NCBI RefSeq assembly: GCF_002873335.1 | Contig: NZ_MCUW01000009.1 | Span: 130,065 to 194,064, forward strand | From: Vibrio sp. 10N.286.49.B1 | Lineage (GTDB): Bacteria; Pseudomonadota; Gammaproteobacteria; Enterobacterales; Vibrionaceae | Length of the DNA: 64,000 nt | Direction: 5' to 3' | In this document: positions 8,201 through 17,263 of the stretch, in pieces | Layout: every line of letters begins with the position of its first letter | Position numbering within the stretch: position 1 is the stretch's first letter | Notes under the pieces: model-generated | The model's database searches: none | Told to the model about the DNA's origin: nothing | The model's input: the letters and a program-made list of their open reading frames with translations, nothing else | Program-made: the position numbers and the translations under genes

Positions 8201-11068
8201 AACTGGCGTACGGAATGCTTGTAATCCTTGAACAGAGGGCGCATAAACGCTGTATTTTTGTGCGGGGAGCGTGGTGTTTTTCAGCTCACCAAATGGCACG
8301 TTTAACGGGTAAGTTTCCTCGCCATGAGTAAAAATAATCTGCGCCGTTAATAGCACGCCAATATCATCGACATTGACCGTTAATGTCACACTTTCAGAAT
8401 GGTCAGAATCCGTTGGGTATGCATCATGTTCATCCAACACCCCATCACCATCATCATCCGTATCGGCGTTGTTACCAATACCATTACCATCAGTATCGGT
8501 GTCTTCAGTTGGATCAAACGGGAAGGCATCAGTGCCGTCTGGCGAGCCATCATTGTCATCATCGGTATCGGCATTATTGCCTAGCCCATCGTTATCATTA
8601 TCCTGCCATTCATGGACATCCTCAGGAAACGCATCGACAATATCAATGTGCCCATCATTATCCGTATCTGGGGCGGCGCTATTGGCATAGATTGACGCCA
8701 CTTGAGTAGCACTCAATGCGTGACCATCTAGACGCCATTCATCCAGCTGCACTCGTCCTACACTATAAAACTTGGTTATTGACGCACTGCTGTCACCTAA
8801 TATCATTTGGCTGGTGTTATAACGAGGTAATTGAACCAAATGTTCATTGACCACCCGCTCACCATCAATGTAAACCTTGAGATCACCCAATCGATACTGG
8901 CTAGTATTCAATACTGTCGCGAATGTTATGGTGACATAGCCATTTGTACCATCACCCTCACTCAGCGGCCAGTTATTCCGGCTAAGCTCGTTACCTTGGT
9001 CGTCTTTAACAACACTACGAAGTCTCAACACTCCTTGTGACGTTTTTTCCAGTAGTAAGAAACCTAATCCCGATTCACCTAACGATGTGATGCTCAGGCT
9101 ACCTTCAGCAACCTCCGCTTGATTAATTTGAACACTTAAAGAAAAATCATGTAAGTCTGGACCGTCTTTCAATACCAATTTGTGTTGTCGCTCTCCATCA
9201 AACTGAAGGCCATACCCTGTACGCAATATCGGTTGCTCAAATTCTCCCAGCAGTCTGATATCTTCTCTGGCATAACTTGAACTATCTCGCGTTAACTCAC
9301 TGCGATCTTCAAATGTGAGCTGTAACATAGCGGCGAGTGCAGGAGAGTGCTCCGTTAAATTCATATTGGCAAAACGATAACTGCCGTCTTTGGCTATCAT
9401 CTTGATCGTTTGCTCACCAACAGGCAAATACACCGCAGGAATGGTAAAAGAACGAAAATCTCTTGCGGCTCCCGTTTGGAAAGTAAGCGTATGAGTTCGC
9501 CCACCCTCAACGTCCAAATCGAGTGTTGACTCACCTTCGCTTCCAAGAGAGAAAGACACGTCGTAGTAACCCGCTTGAGTAACATTGATCGTGTATCGAA
9601 GCCACTCGCCTTCACTCACTCGGCTAATATGTAATCCTGCGGTTACATCGTTTTCAATATCAACACCGTCTGCGCCTCGATAGTCACTTTCTCCCTCGTC
9701 ATTGTCTTGAGCTTCGGTATAGTCCACGGCATGAATCACCGATGGCACTTGAACGACAGCGACAACCGAACGCAGTTCGTCGTAAGGGTATGCATCGTCC
9801 GCGTTGGCAACGCCATCATTATCCTTATCAGTATCAAACTCATCACGAAGCCCATCATGATCGTAATCAACCGAACTATGTAACCGCCGCTCAATACTGT
9901 AGTTGTCTGAACCATTATTGGTCACGGTTTGCACCAATTGAATCTCACCTATTTGAATCAGGTTTACGGTTTCCGACGTATGAATTTGTTCCGTATCTTC
10001 GGTTAGTCTGTACTCCCAATCACCCATTTGTTTCCAGGCTTCTTTTAAAGAAAATGTGTTCGCAGAGACGGGCATATTCACATTAAGAATCGCTAACGTG
10101 GCATCCTCATTCACCGATAACGCCAATACACCCAACTCTTCATTTGTGTCGACACCTGTTCCATTTACACTCGGGTAGAATAACGCGCTCCAGAATCCAG
10201 AGAAGTCCAGCTGTTTAATGCGAGCAAATAGGCTACGTTCATCATGTTGAGTTTGCGGTTGAGTGATCACGGCAGGAAGGTGGTGCCAATTCATCCCTAA
10301 TTGACTGGCCTCAGAAAATAACCATTGCTGCCAAAAATCACTCGAAGTGCGGTTTAAGCGAGCGGCCAGTAGCTGCATTGACTCTGACTGATATTCTTGC
10401 GCCTCTATAATCAAGTAATCGATATTTGCATGAAAGTTGTCCATTCCTGGCCAAGGCTTAACCCGCAACTCCCAATTACCTGCCGCATCTTGGCGTCGTT
10501 CAACCACACCTGAGTCATGCACGTTCGGCTCTGTTGTTACCTCAGAAGCACCACTACGGACTTGATATGCCGACGTTAATAGAATAGGCATCGAATATTG
10601 TTGAGTCGGGTAAAGTGTCTGCCACTGATCGGTTAATTCAAAAGTACCTAATTCGATTCTTTCTATTGCAGTATTGGGATTTTGCAACGGTAAGTCTTGC
10701 TGATTTGAAACGTGAGATAACGTGACTTGCCCTTCTACTACCCTTAATTCAAGCTCGTCGATTGAACCACTTATACTAATAGCATAATCACGAGCATCAC
10801 CGTCCACTTTAAGTGAAGCAATACGTTCACTATCAGCAAAAACATCCGCATAAGCCGCTTCTATTTTATTTTTATTTTCAAGTTCAAAAACATACACATG
10901 ACCCAACTCAACATTGGGCTCGTGGATATAATAGCTTTGTTCTTCATCCAATAATTGAGGTTGTAATAACGAATAACTCTCATTATTAGCTTGAACTACA
11001 GAAGCAAGCACACTGAAAATAGCGAATAAAGTAATTCTTCTTGGCACCACTGCCATTTTATTCATCAT
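2297..11068 (-). CDS. Giant exported multidomain protein: CBM6-like, LamG-like, sorbosone-dehydrogenase-like propeller, three CxxCH haem motifs
   Basis: At 2923 residues this is the largest gene in the window. A Sec signal peptide (hydrophobic residues 12-27, ending VVQA) opens it. Visible parts in order: an unassigned region to ~400; calcium-type DxDxDG repeats ~400-430; a CBM6-like jelly roll ~440-580 (EGEWLRYTINV, AGYYDV); a LamG-like domain ~585-795; DxDxDG repeats ~800-895; a sorbosone/glucose-dehydrogenase-like propeller ~980-1365 (GIRNTVGFDFHP, WFSDNSR); a cytochrome c-like segment with CADCH at 1559-1563; repeats ~1710-1735; a second LamG-like domain ~1740-1950; repeats ~1950-2030; and a C-terminal region resembling planctomycete-type cytochrome/DUF1588 proteins with CVACH at 2067 and CANCH at 2425. 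The make-up suggests a periplasmic or extracellular oxidase acting on a sugar polymer, with electrons passing over haem c. Substrate and location are inference. It is co-transcribed with the DUF1501 gene. Confidence 0.8.
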   Translation of the reverse strand: MMNKMAVVPRRITLFAIFSVLASVVQANNESYSLLQPQLLDEEQSYYIHEPNVELGHVYVFELENKNKIEAAYADVFADSERIASLKVDGDARDYAISISGSIDELELRVVEGQVTLSHVSNQQDLPLQNPNTAIERIELGTFELTDQWQTLYPTQQYSMPILLTSAYQVRSGASEVTTEPNVHDSGVVERRQDAAGNWELRVKPWPGMDNFHANIDYLIIEAQEYQSESMQLLAARLNRTSSDFWQQWLFSEASQLGMNWHHLPAVITQPQTQHDERSLFARIKQLDFSGFWSALFYPSVNGTGVDTNEELGVLALSVNEDATLAILNVNMPVSANTFSLKEAWKQMGDWEYRLTEDTEQIHTSETVNLIQIGEIQLVQTVTNNGSDNYSIERRLHSSVDYDHDGLRDEFDTDKDNDGVANADDAYPYDELRSVVAVVQVPSVIHAVDYTEAQDNDEGESDYRGADGVDIENDVTAGLHISRVSEGEWLRYTINVTQAGYYDVSFSLGSEGESTLDLDVEGGRTHTLTFQTGAARDFRSFTIPAVYLPVGEQTIKMIAKDGSYRFANMNLTEHSPALAAMLQLTFEDRSELTRDSSSYAREDIRLLGEFEQPILRTGYGLQFDGERQHKLVLKDGPDLHDFSLSVQINQAEVAEGSLSITSLGESGLGFLLLEKTSQGVLRLRSVVKDDQGNELSRNNWPLSEGDGTNGYVTITFATVLNTSQYRLGDLKVYIDGERVVNEHLVQLPRYNTSQMILGDSSASITKFYSVGRVQLDEWRLDGHALSATQVASIYANSAAPDTDNDGHIDIVDAFPEDVHEWQDNDNDGLGNNADTDDDNDGSPDGTDAFPFDPTEDTDTDGNGIGNNADTDDDGDGVLDEHDAYPTDSDHSESVTLTVNVDDIGVLLTAQIIFTHGEETYPLNVPFGELKNTTLPAQKYSVYAPSVQGLQAFRTPVIVDLSDADAVPEALSLRYRPTPDVSYVNQRALPGLSVDVLKTGLGNIRQLALGDGVLYAATRTEDKVYGMPFNAATMEVGHPVVVADGLNMPSGLAYRDGALYIADVDGLYRVNDVDAHYTALPTTEKLLTLPGSELDTSDRSQAGQIHHQWKFIRFGPNPNDNSIYIPVGQPCNACSIEDERFGTILKYDLNTGEYTIAAKGIRNTVGFDFHPDTQNLWFSDNSRQATGLGSEFQGVVDELNHVTEEGQHFGAPYVYGYGQLGVSQDEEDNGEGLNIPLSDIRVENYQAPALSIAGHSAPLGIEFNNLLPASFGAQQLWIAEHGNGTPEHEGIHVQLVGMNAQGEIDYQIDAIPFMKTFGGSYICFDGSCNGRPVAFLTLADGSMLMSDDAMDSLVHIKSNEAALLDTTLTITPPDAPSNDLVNERVRVRLTDPLGYERNITLRFGGQPLVIQGAIYGDYTLKALDFTDWLSELDAPESQSLNSDNKAIAWGVDYYEVTVDSGSVTLRTPISPSFDVVNDQQSVTITGENYQSSQHMAWNNTLVLDDLALGEYELVVSQVGAYSPVPSSQRLSVTGRVPNVNATWTMSGDSTTGAALYQEKCADCHNGQGVGPDLIGDQAVAARWSDRSLTQLKSKVDTMFTMACDDLCRQKVASYLWYDVWGNKTEEVVEPGIISLALNASNNEQVTVRILGDNVEREVVVTAGDEMSIIDLPLQYYRIEVVTKSGVRAIPAGYQSTLSEQEPTQTITFELEADPDSDGDGIADSKDWDDDNDGTPDLLDESPLDHAVTNNTLIFDYGFEADSRSINPDSPDEGNYWVYQSRNSAPNLYANQYFEPVPGAVGDGAYSYKARTLFATGVTFNLTTFLESFTFSYWMNFSYIDAGSYLGLNRCSWLCLVPNQDSSISVFDNNVEIHKSQVIDGLDGWAHIALVYEQGTFHLYVDGKSISTFVHSVDKWSLDGRLFVGNPNKGIDELKLFDAALTASQVSALRGDNDGDGVLDIDDLSSKDNALGLDSDNDGIEDSRDLDDDNDGVVDSLDWAPTDASETLDTDGDGIGNNADNDDDNDGVLDAYDGYPLDPLLSTLPVMVDIDPNTATFADVNERLIQARCVACHTDGGAADLSQLKFEHGNDDLTVQKNADRLMDYVRDYDSEIMTVLAKPAGKVNHGGATVFPESSNQWQILRAVLYKAFNKPIETEPEETSLFRLESRDQTYRKAKLLLQGEVPTQSEMLDARSWSEEKLREEVTTLTDSSEQFKAFVIRTANDNLHTRSLLGINDYRRQDYTNDYYYWHYPESYNLISTEGSDVTYQDGIKFSRELIEAPLELIWDIVSKDKPYSEVLTADYTMGSASTAKHFADINVEEGTFVPVKDTNYHVSSDGRLPNYYGDSRERVWSENDISVDRPHSGVLSTFGYLWTYPNTDTNFHRTRANNTMKIFLNYEIETNLARTISTDDVIDDDNPTMNNPACANCHITMDPIAAGFQDYGHEGQYKYVGGKNSLIGSYRAEYIFDDNETWYRDIRPAGYYGVNLPDGEVPIKWLGERLVQDRRFATGTVNFWWPALFSRNLRKAPDPDSLEYQDELAIYEYEQRIVEDLADNFVASNMNLKLLLVDMIMHEYFRAESTTEGSISGLERYRALTPEELINKFESVTGYSYNEDGDWGVGEHLFNDTSYRVNLGGIDSIATKTRQRDVSAIAYGLMKSQAVTSSCSIIVNEFKAQNKRLFKGVSESDVPGLYSKTDVIIGASDTPVNTEVRSFAGKGINSIRLKFTEGGFIGRYLWIKNENDDVVLQGTLQELVQSGVITHNFTEHSDGESISTWSNNNTRFININIDIPSSGNYTAIIESTPKNQLDVGINVTWKQQDTRLAVGDSKAKVQAKLSELINTLWGENTSVESEEVLKAYELFAQLLDNRTLEADGRSLDSYGRCAYMSADPNANIELSDTYNTLNTWQAMLSYFLMDFRFGHE

Positions 11069-11372
11069 TTTATATTCCCTATACCTTTAATTATTATAAA
11101 AATAGATCGATATAGTAAAGTAATATAAAAAATAACAAGTAATAGTCAAAAAACAAAGGGAACAATATATTTTACTTATAGCCACCAATAATTAAAATTA
11201 ATATAACAGTCGAAAAAATGACATACAGAACCGTCAAGAATATGACTGCATCATTATTTTCGAGAAACTATGTCCATAATTTAAAATTACACATTGTTAT
11301 TTAATCAAAAGCATGTGCGTTAAATAACATAGCAATTTTGAGAAGATTATATATCTCTATTGCTATGGCATC
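11069..11372. other. AT-rich intergenic region upstream of the giant gene
   Basis: About 300 bases, strongly AT-rich compared with the flanking genes, with no ORF of note. It lies between the start of the giant gene and the recD terminator, so it must hold the promoter of the minus-strand giant/DUF1501 unit. I could not pick a convincing -35/-10 pair or operator. The AT-richness fits silencing by an H-NS-type protein, but that is only inference. Confidence 0.5.
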
Positions 11373-11415
11373 TAATAAAAATACGTTGTTCAATCTTTTT
11401 AATTGAACAACGTAT
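11373..11415 (-). terminator. Rho-independent terminator of recBD
   Basis: A perfect 13-bp stem (ATACGTTGTTCAA with its complement) around a short loop is followed on the minus strand by a T-rich run (TTTTATTA). It begins about 9 bases past the recD stop codon. Confidence 0.85.
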
Positions 11416-11423
11416 CACTACCA

Positions 11424-13625
11424 TTAACGCGCTAACTGCTGCGCCAAACCACTATGTCTCACCGTTTTACTGCGAATAGTTTTATGAACGACAGCAGGAT
11501 CAGCGATCATTGTTAGGGTCTTTTTGGCACGGGTAATACCGGTATAGATCAATTCTTTGGTCAGCAGTGGCGAAAAATCGCCGGGTAGAATTATAAAGGT
11601 ATGAGCAAATTCGCTGCCTTGAGACTTATGGATGGTCATCGCATAGGCCGTGTCATGGTCCGGAACTCGGCTCGGAAGCACCGATTTAATACTGCCATCT
11701 GGCAATTCAAAAAACACCTTTAGCTTATCGACATCGCCTGTGTAATCCACCATACATAAACCGATATCGCCATTGTATAAGCCTAGGTTGTGATCGTTAC
11801 GTGTCACCATGATAGGACGGCCGGCATACCACTGAACCTCACTATTCGCGATCATTGCTCGTTGATTTAATCGTTGTTCAATTCTCTGATTTAGGCCAAC
11901 CACACCAAAGTCGCCTTCTCGAACCGCGCATAACAACCGATGATGAGCAAAAGTCGTCAATGCTAACTTTGCCGTTTTTTGTTGCCATTCGGCTAAAATG
12001 TCGTGTGTATTTCTGTCTTCCCCAACAGGCTCGAGCTTAATAACATCTAAATACGGTTTGTAAGCATTCACCATGCTTTTCAACAAATCTTGGTAAGCAT
12101 TACCACTCAAATGATGCCATTGAATATCAGTAAATCCTTTTTCCCACACCCGATCAAAACCACGAGTATCACTGGCATTAATGGCCTTCGCCAACTGTCC
12201 AATGCCGGAGCGCGCATCAAACCGATAGCTTTTTTGCAGGACACACAAACCATCTGCAACCGCGCTGCTTTGAGTCGACTTTTGGGTTGGTAGCACTCGT
12301 TGACAGTCAAACTGCGTCAATTGCTGAATGGTGGCATTTTGCGCTGGACTGTACCCCTGAGAGGAAAACTCACAGATATCAGACAACACTGCCCCAGCCT
12401 CAACAGAGGCGAGCTGATCTTTATCACCAAGAAGTATAAGGCGAGCATGTGGCGGCAACGCATCTAATAATCGATGCATCATCGGCAAATCCACCATCGA
12501 TGCTTCATCAAGAACCAAAACATCAAGGTGCAACGGATTGTCTCGATTATGTCTGAATTCCACTCGGTTCGGAATCGCACCCAACAAGCGGTGAATTGTG
12601 CTCGACTCGGTTGGAATTTGCTCCATGGTTTTAGGGTCAATCGCGAGGCTCGTCACCGCTTTACCAATCGACTCCGTTAAACGAGCCGCGGCTTTTCCCG
12701 TCGGTGCCACCAGCTTTATTACTGGCCCCTGCTTATCTGAACGCGATTGATGCAGCAATGCGGCCAATAACTTGGTCACCGTGGTGGTTTTTCCAGTCCC
12801 CGGACCACCCGATATCACGGAGAAGCGACGTGTAAGCGCCACCGCCGCCGCTACTTTTTGCCAATTCAAACAAAGCGGCAATGGGATCAAAGAACTCAAA
12901 ACATCAAGGTCACTCACTTGCCTTGCCGCAAGCAGCACTTGATCCACCCCACTCCAATCGATAGCGTCAGGCAGCACCACATCTAATGCATCGCAAACGA
13001 GCTGTTGCCGTGTCACTTGAGTCTTTTTGTCATTAGACAAAGCCTGTATTGACGCAAATAAATAGTGGTACTCACGAGCAAACAATCGATCTAACAGCTC
13101 AGCCGATTGCGATGGGTCTTCAATCGTAATTGGTGTTGCCATGGCATTGAGACGCTCGGCGATGGTTTGTTCGTACCGGTAATAACGGTGCAAGTACAAA
13201 CGCCCTCCTTGCCAAACCAGCGGATTCGGCGAATCACCGTTAGCGCTACTGGCATTAAGACCATTACTATTAATCGTTGCTATGCTATTCGCACCGCTCA
13301 ATACCGCCAACCAATCAACTTGGCTCACCACGCGGTCAATCTGCTGCGCCGCATCGCCATAGACCCCAAGTACACTCGCACTTGGTTGCAAGTTTGCGCC
13401 ACCGTTGAGTGATGGTTGATGTGCTTCACTAGGGTCTAGGTTCAAGCAAATATGCCCTTGGCCGAGTTGCGCACTTGTCAAAGCAGCTAGCCACATGACC
13501 TCAGCTTGATAACGTGACTCCAGTGACGCGACAAACTTAGAAAACTGACGATCTAAAGGGCGTAATATTTTCTTTTCTGCTAAGAATTCAATGATCTCTG
13601 GTAATGACTGAAACCGATCCGACAT
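11424..13625 (-). CDS. recD: Exodeoxyribonuclease V alpha subunit RecD
   Basis: RecD is the 5'-3' superfamily 1B helicase of the RecBCD helicase-nuclease, which processes double-strand breaks for RecA loading. The 733-residue protein has an N-terminal region that binds RecB/RecC, a Walker A motif GGPGTGKT at residues 273-280, a DEASM Walker B-type motif about 100 residues later, and a C-terminal helicase motif with YAMTIHKSQGSEF and LIYTGITRAKK. It is longer than the E. coli protein (608 aa), with extra residues in the N-terminal part and between the motor motifs. The start codon overlaps the recB stop by one base (TAATG), so translation is probably coupled. It is the last gene of the unit. 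Confidence 0.97.
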   Translation of the reverse strand: MSDRFQSLPEIIEFLAEKKILRPLDRQFSKFVASLESRYQAEVMWLAALTSAQLGQGHICLNLDPSEAHQPSLNGGANLQPSASVLGVYGDAAQQIDRVVSQVDWLAVLSGANSIATINSNGLNASSANGDSPNPLVWQGGRLYLHRYYRYEQTIAERLNAMATPITIEDPSQSAELLDRLFAREYHYLFASIQALSNDKKTQVTRQQLVCDALDVVLPDAIDWSGVDQVLLAARQVSDLDVLSSLIPLPLCLNWQKVAAAVALTRRFSVISGGPGTGKTTTVTKLLAALLHQSRSDKQGPVIKLVAPTGKAAARLTESIGKAVTSLAIDPKTMEQIPTESSTIHRLLGAIPNRVEFRHNRDNPLHLDVLVLDEASMVDLPMMHRLLDALPPHARLILLGDKDQLASVEAGAVLSDICEFSSQGYSPAQNATIQQLTQFDCQRVLPTQKSTQSSAVADGLCVLQKSYRFDARSGIGQLAKAINASDTRGFDRVWEKGFTDIQWHHLSGNAYQDLLKSMVNAYKPYLDVIKLEPVGEDRNTHDILAEWQQKTAKLALTTFAHHRLLCAVREGDFGVVGLNQRIEQRLNQRAMIANSEVQWYAGRPIMVTRNDHNLGLYNGDIGLCMVDYTGDVDKLKVFFELPDGSIKSVLPSRVPDHDTAYAMTIHKSQGSEFAHTFIILPGDFSPLLTKELIYTGITRAKKTLTMIADPAVVHKTIRSKTVRHSGLAQQLAR

Positions 13626-16600
13626 TATTGTCCCTTCCCTTGTTGCTCTCCTGAGTGCTCATGATGTGTAGTCTCACCAGAAATCAGTGCATCGAGCGCC
13701 TCAATCAATGCCTTTTGAGGCTTTTGGTTAAAAATCCCCGAGGTTGAACCAGGCTCAATACCCCGTAAAAATAAGTAATACACCCCACCGATATGCCGGT
13801 CATAGTCATAATCCTTAATGCGTGTTTTAAGGAAGCGATGCAGCGCAAGGGCGTAGATTTGATATTGAAGATCATAACGATGATCGATCATCGCGTGATT
13901 CAGTTGAGCTTGTTGGTAATACTCTACCGAATCCCCAAGGTAATTCGATTTCCAATCGAGGACATAGTATTGGCCTTCATGTTCAAAAACCAAGTCAATG
14001 AAGCCTTTTAACATGCCGCTTACCGTGTAAAAGCCAAGGTCTTGGGCCTGCGCGGATAGATCATCGTAACGCTGTACGACACGATTAAGTGAGACCGCAT
14101 CCAAGACCTCTATCGGCAATAAGAACTCCATCTCTACCAAACGTTGTGAGGGCGATTTGTCTCTTAAAAGCATCGATGCACCGTCAAGAGGCGTATCAAG
14201 AACGCGATCCACTAAATCATGAATAACAGGCAGCCATTGTGGTTCATATTGTTCTTTATCTAATAAGTGCTCAATCACCTCGCGGTTATGCTCAGATCTC
14301 ACCGGATCGGTAAACTCAACCTCTTCAAAGACGGTATGGAGGAACGTCCCTGGACGCGCTCCTTTGGGAAAATGATAAATCGTTTTCTCCGGTTCAAGCA
14401 AAGACACGCTTTCCTCTTCTTGAGAGGAGTCGATATCAATGCCCGCCGATTCAATGAATACCTCGCGGTCGGAATGCTGATGCCCTTGTTTCACTAGGTT
14501 TGAATAGCTCGTCATTCTCCAGTTTCGGTCGATACCAGAGGCGAGCGTTTTAACACTGAGTGACGGCAGATCTGTTTCTTTAGCTCGATAGAGTTCGTCA
14601 TCAACACACGGCGGTGACACGACTTGGATCGCCGATTGCTTACCTTCAAGTTGCCCTAGCGCTGAGGCCAGTTCGTTCACACCCAGCTCTTGCGCTTGTT
14701 GCACTAAATACCCTATCGCACTGTGGTGCACACCCGTTGGCTCCTTGGTTGAGCGACCATTACGCAGTGGAGCAATGCCAATAAAACACCCATAGACAGC
14801 ACGGGTCAATGCCACGTAGATAAGACGCAAATCTTCTGCTAGCCGCTCTTTATCTGCTTGCGCCAATGCCGATTTTGACTGACTAAGGTCAATCACTGGA
14901 GATTGCAGGGCGTCATCGTAATATTTGGCCTCTGAGGCCTCGCGATAGCCAGCCACAAACGGCAGGTACACGAGATCATATTCCAGCCCTTTCGATTTAT
15001 GGATCGTGATAATTTGCACAAGGTTGCGTTCAGATTCTAAACGTTGAATGTGCTCGTCACTCCCCCCCAACCCTTGCTGCGCATCGTCAATAGATTGACC
15101 AAACCAACGTAACAGGGCGCTATCGCTCTCAAGATCTTGTCGTTCATTTTGCAGCAGCTCACCAAGATGAAGGTAGTCCGTCAGTAAGCGCTCGCCGCCA
15201 GCCTCCGTCAATAAACGGCTCGCAATCTCACGCTTAAACAGTACCGCTCGCAGCATCGGCAATACCCCACGGGTCTGCCATAAATGGCGGTATTCTTGAA
15301 ACTCTGCCATCACCTTTTCCCACACGCTCTCTTCGTAGTTAAGATCATTGAGGTAGGAAGCCGATAACGCAAAAAGCTCACTGGCTAGTGCCGCTTTTAA
15401 GGCCCGTTCATCGCCTAAGGACCATACGGCTTGGAGTAGACGCAACAGATCAATGGCAACCGAACTGGCAAATACACTATCTCGATTAGAAAGGTAGACA
15501 CTGGCAATACCGCGATCAGCCAGCGCCTGTTTAATAAGCTGACCTTCGGTTCCCGTTCTTACCAGTACCGCCATGTTTCCGGCTTGAATCGCAGATTGCT
15601 TGTCCCCATCCACTAACACGGATGCATTATGTTGAGAGCCTGTCAGCACCTGTTTAATGTGTTGAGCCGTCGACGCCGCCATTGCGGTGACATATTCACC
15701 TTTTGGTAACGGCTTCTCGGCTTCTTGCAGCCAAAATTCGATGGCACTTTGTGGCTCGTCATTCAAACGCCAGTGACGAAGGTGGGCTTTAGGGTTCGCG
15801 TTGACCGCAAAGAAGGGAATATCGTCATCATACACAAACGGCGATTGCGCATGCTCAAACAGGGTGTTAACACTCTGAACCATGCTCTCACTTGAGCGCC
15901 AGTTCGTCCCCAACGTGTAGTGCTTCGTTACCTGATTTCTTGCCTTGATGTAGGTGAAAATATCGGCACCACGAAAGCCATAAATGGCTTGTTTAGGATC
16001 ACCAATCATGAACCAACCACACTGTGCGTATTCAAGGTAGACGCGACTAAAAATATGATATTGCAGCGGGTCGGTATCTTGGAATTCATCGATCATCGCC
16101 ACGGGAAACTGCTGACGTATTTTCTCTGCCAGTAGGTCGCCCGATTCAAACTCAAGGGCAGCAGATAAATGCGTCAGTAGATCATCAAACGACAACCATT
16201 GCTTGCTCTCTTTAGCTTCAATCAGTCGTTGGCGACACTGGGTGATCGCCAACGCCAATAATGGTGTTTTAAGCTCCGGAGGTGACGCAAGCAAGGTTTC
16301 TATCGCAAGGAAAATCTCATGAGCAGGCGCAGTACCTTTCGGTGTTTTTTCATTCAATATCGCTTGAGAAAATTTTTCTAGTGGTTCTGGTAAATAGTAA
16401 TCTTTTGTCTCGGCTTGCGACCATTGTGTCACCGCGCTAATCCAGGTAGGCAGTGACTTTTTGGTATAACTGCGCTTGTTGACATCCGACTGACTGATGC
16501 AAGCCTCAATATCATCAGCTGCCGCGCTCCATTGAGCTTTTAGTGCTTGAATCGCGTTAAGGTTATCTTGATGCAGCGCCGCCAAATCGGTTGCACTGGC

Positions 16601-17263
16601 ATGACGAGTAAAGGCGACAGCCGGCCCGGTCATATAACGAGAAATGTCTTTCAGCAAAGCGCTAGGGGTTGCCCACAGCTTTCTCACCTCACTTGCCAGC
16701 TCTAAACCAAGTGGATAAAACTGGCTGCGCCAAAAGTCTGCCACCACTTGTGCTTTTAATCGGCTTTCATCCGTAATGAATTCATTATTAAAACGAGCGC
16801 CCGATTCAAAGGCATTCTGGGTTAGCATGCGCTGGCAAAAACCATGAATGGTATACACCGCCGCTTCATCCATCTGCCTTTCCGCTTGTAATAGCGTCGT
16901 AACCGCAAAGCGATGGTCTTTAATATCAGCCAATAACGGCGCAATCACAGGATCATCACTATGGCCTCGCGCAAAGGCAATTCGGGCCTGATGAATCCGT
17001 GCACGGATACGGTCTCGCAGTTCTGCTGTGGCCGCTTCGGTAAAGGTCACCACCAGTATTTGGTCAACAGTAAGTGGATGCTGATGGCGAGAGGCGTCAT
17101 CACCATGCCCAAGCAACAAACGTAAATAGAGGCCAGCAATAGTAAAGGTTTTCCCTGTCCCCGCCGAAGCCTCGATCAGCCTCGCCCCGTGCAAGGGAAA
17201 ACTCATTGTATCAAGTGCGATTGGTGCCTGAATATTCTTGTCTGACATGATGTGTGAACTCAA
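13625..17263 (-). CDS. recB: Exodeoxyribonuclease V beta subunit RecB
   Basis: RecB carries the 3'-5' UvrD-type helicase and the only nuclease domain of RecBCD. In this 1212-residue protein the Walker A motif ASAGTGKT is at residues 32-39. A VAMIDEFQDTDP motif and a LIYVALTRA motif follow in the motor domain. The C-terminal nuclease shows LDWKSNYLG with Asp1103 and Lys1105, the RecB-family metal-site motif. The chosen start gives MSSHIMSDKN; a second ATG five codons later is possible. It lies between recC (292-base gap, no ptrA gene as in E. coli) and recD (one-base overlap). Confidence 0.97.
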   Translation of the reverse strand: MSSHIMSDKNIQAPIALDTMSFPLHGARLIEASAGTGKTFTIAGLYLRLLLGHGDDASRHQHPLTVDQILVVTFTEAATAELRDRIRARIHQARIAFARGHSDDPVIAPLLADIKDHRFAVTTLLQAERQMDEAAVYTIHGFCQRMLTQNAFESGARFNNEFITDESRLKAQVVADFWRSQFYPLGLELASEVRKLWATPSALLKDISRYMTGPAVAFTRHASATDLAALHQDNLNAIQALKAQWSAAADDIEACISQSDVNKRSYTKKSLPTWISAVTQWSQAETKDYYLPEPLEKFSQAILNEKTPKGTAPAHEIFLAIETLLASPPELKTPLLALAITQCRQRLIEAKESKQWLSFDDLLTHLSAALEFESGDLLAEKIRQQFPVAMIDEFQDTDPLQYHIFSRVYLEYAQCGWFMIGDPKQAIYGFRGADIFTYIKARNQVTKHYTLGTNWRSSESMVQSVNTLFEHAQSPFVYDDDIPFFAVNANPKAHLRHWRLNDEPQSAIEFWLQEAEKPLPKGEYVTAMAASTAQHIKQVLTGSQHNASVLVDGDKQSAIQAGNMAVLVRTGTEGQLIKQALADRGIASVYLSNRDSVFASSVAIDLLRLLQAVWSLGDERALKAALASELFALSASYLNDLNYEESVWEKVMAEFQEYRHLWQTRGVLPMLRAVLFKREIASRLLTEAGGERLLTDYLHLGELLQNERQDLESDSALLRWFGQSIDDAQQGLGGSDEHIQRLESERNLVQIITIHKSKGLEYDLVYLPFVAGYREASEAKYYDDALQSPVIDLSQSKSALAQADKERLAEDLRLIYVALTRAVYGCFIGIAPLRNGRSTKEPTGVHHSAIGYLVQQAQELGVNELASALGQLEGKQSAIQVVSPPCVDDELYRAKETDLPSLSVKTLASGIDRNWRMTSYSNLVKQGHQHSDREVFIESAGIDIDSSQEEESVSLLEPEKTIYHFPKGARPGTFLHTVFEEVEFTDPVRSEHNREVIEHLLDKEQYEPQWLPVIHDLVDRVLDTPLDGASMLLRDKSPSQRLVEMEFLLPIEVLDAVSLNRVVQRYDDLSAQAQDLGFYTVSGMLKGFIDLVFEHEGQYYVLDWKSNYLGDSVEYYQQAQLNHAMIDHRYDLQYQIYALALHRFLKTRIKDYDYDRHIGGVYYLFLRGIEPGSTSGIFNQKPQKALIEALDALISGETTHHEHSGEQQGKGQ

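Noticed and set aside
8373..8709. Overlapping plus-strand frames rich in His, Pro or Ser
   Set aside because: They are the antisense of the DxDxDG repeats of the giant gene; the GAT/GAC-rich repeat gives long open frames on the other strand.
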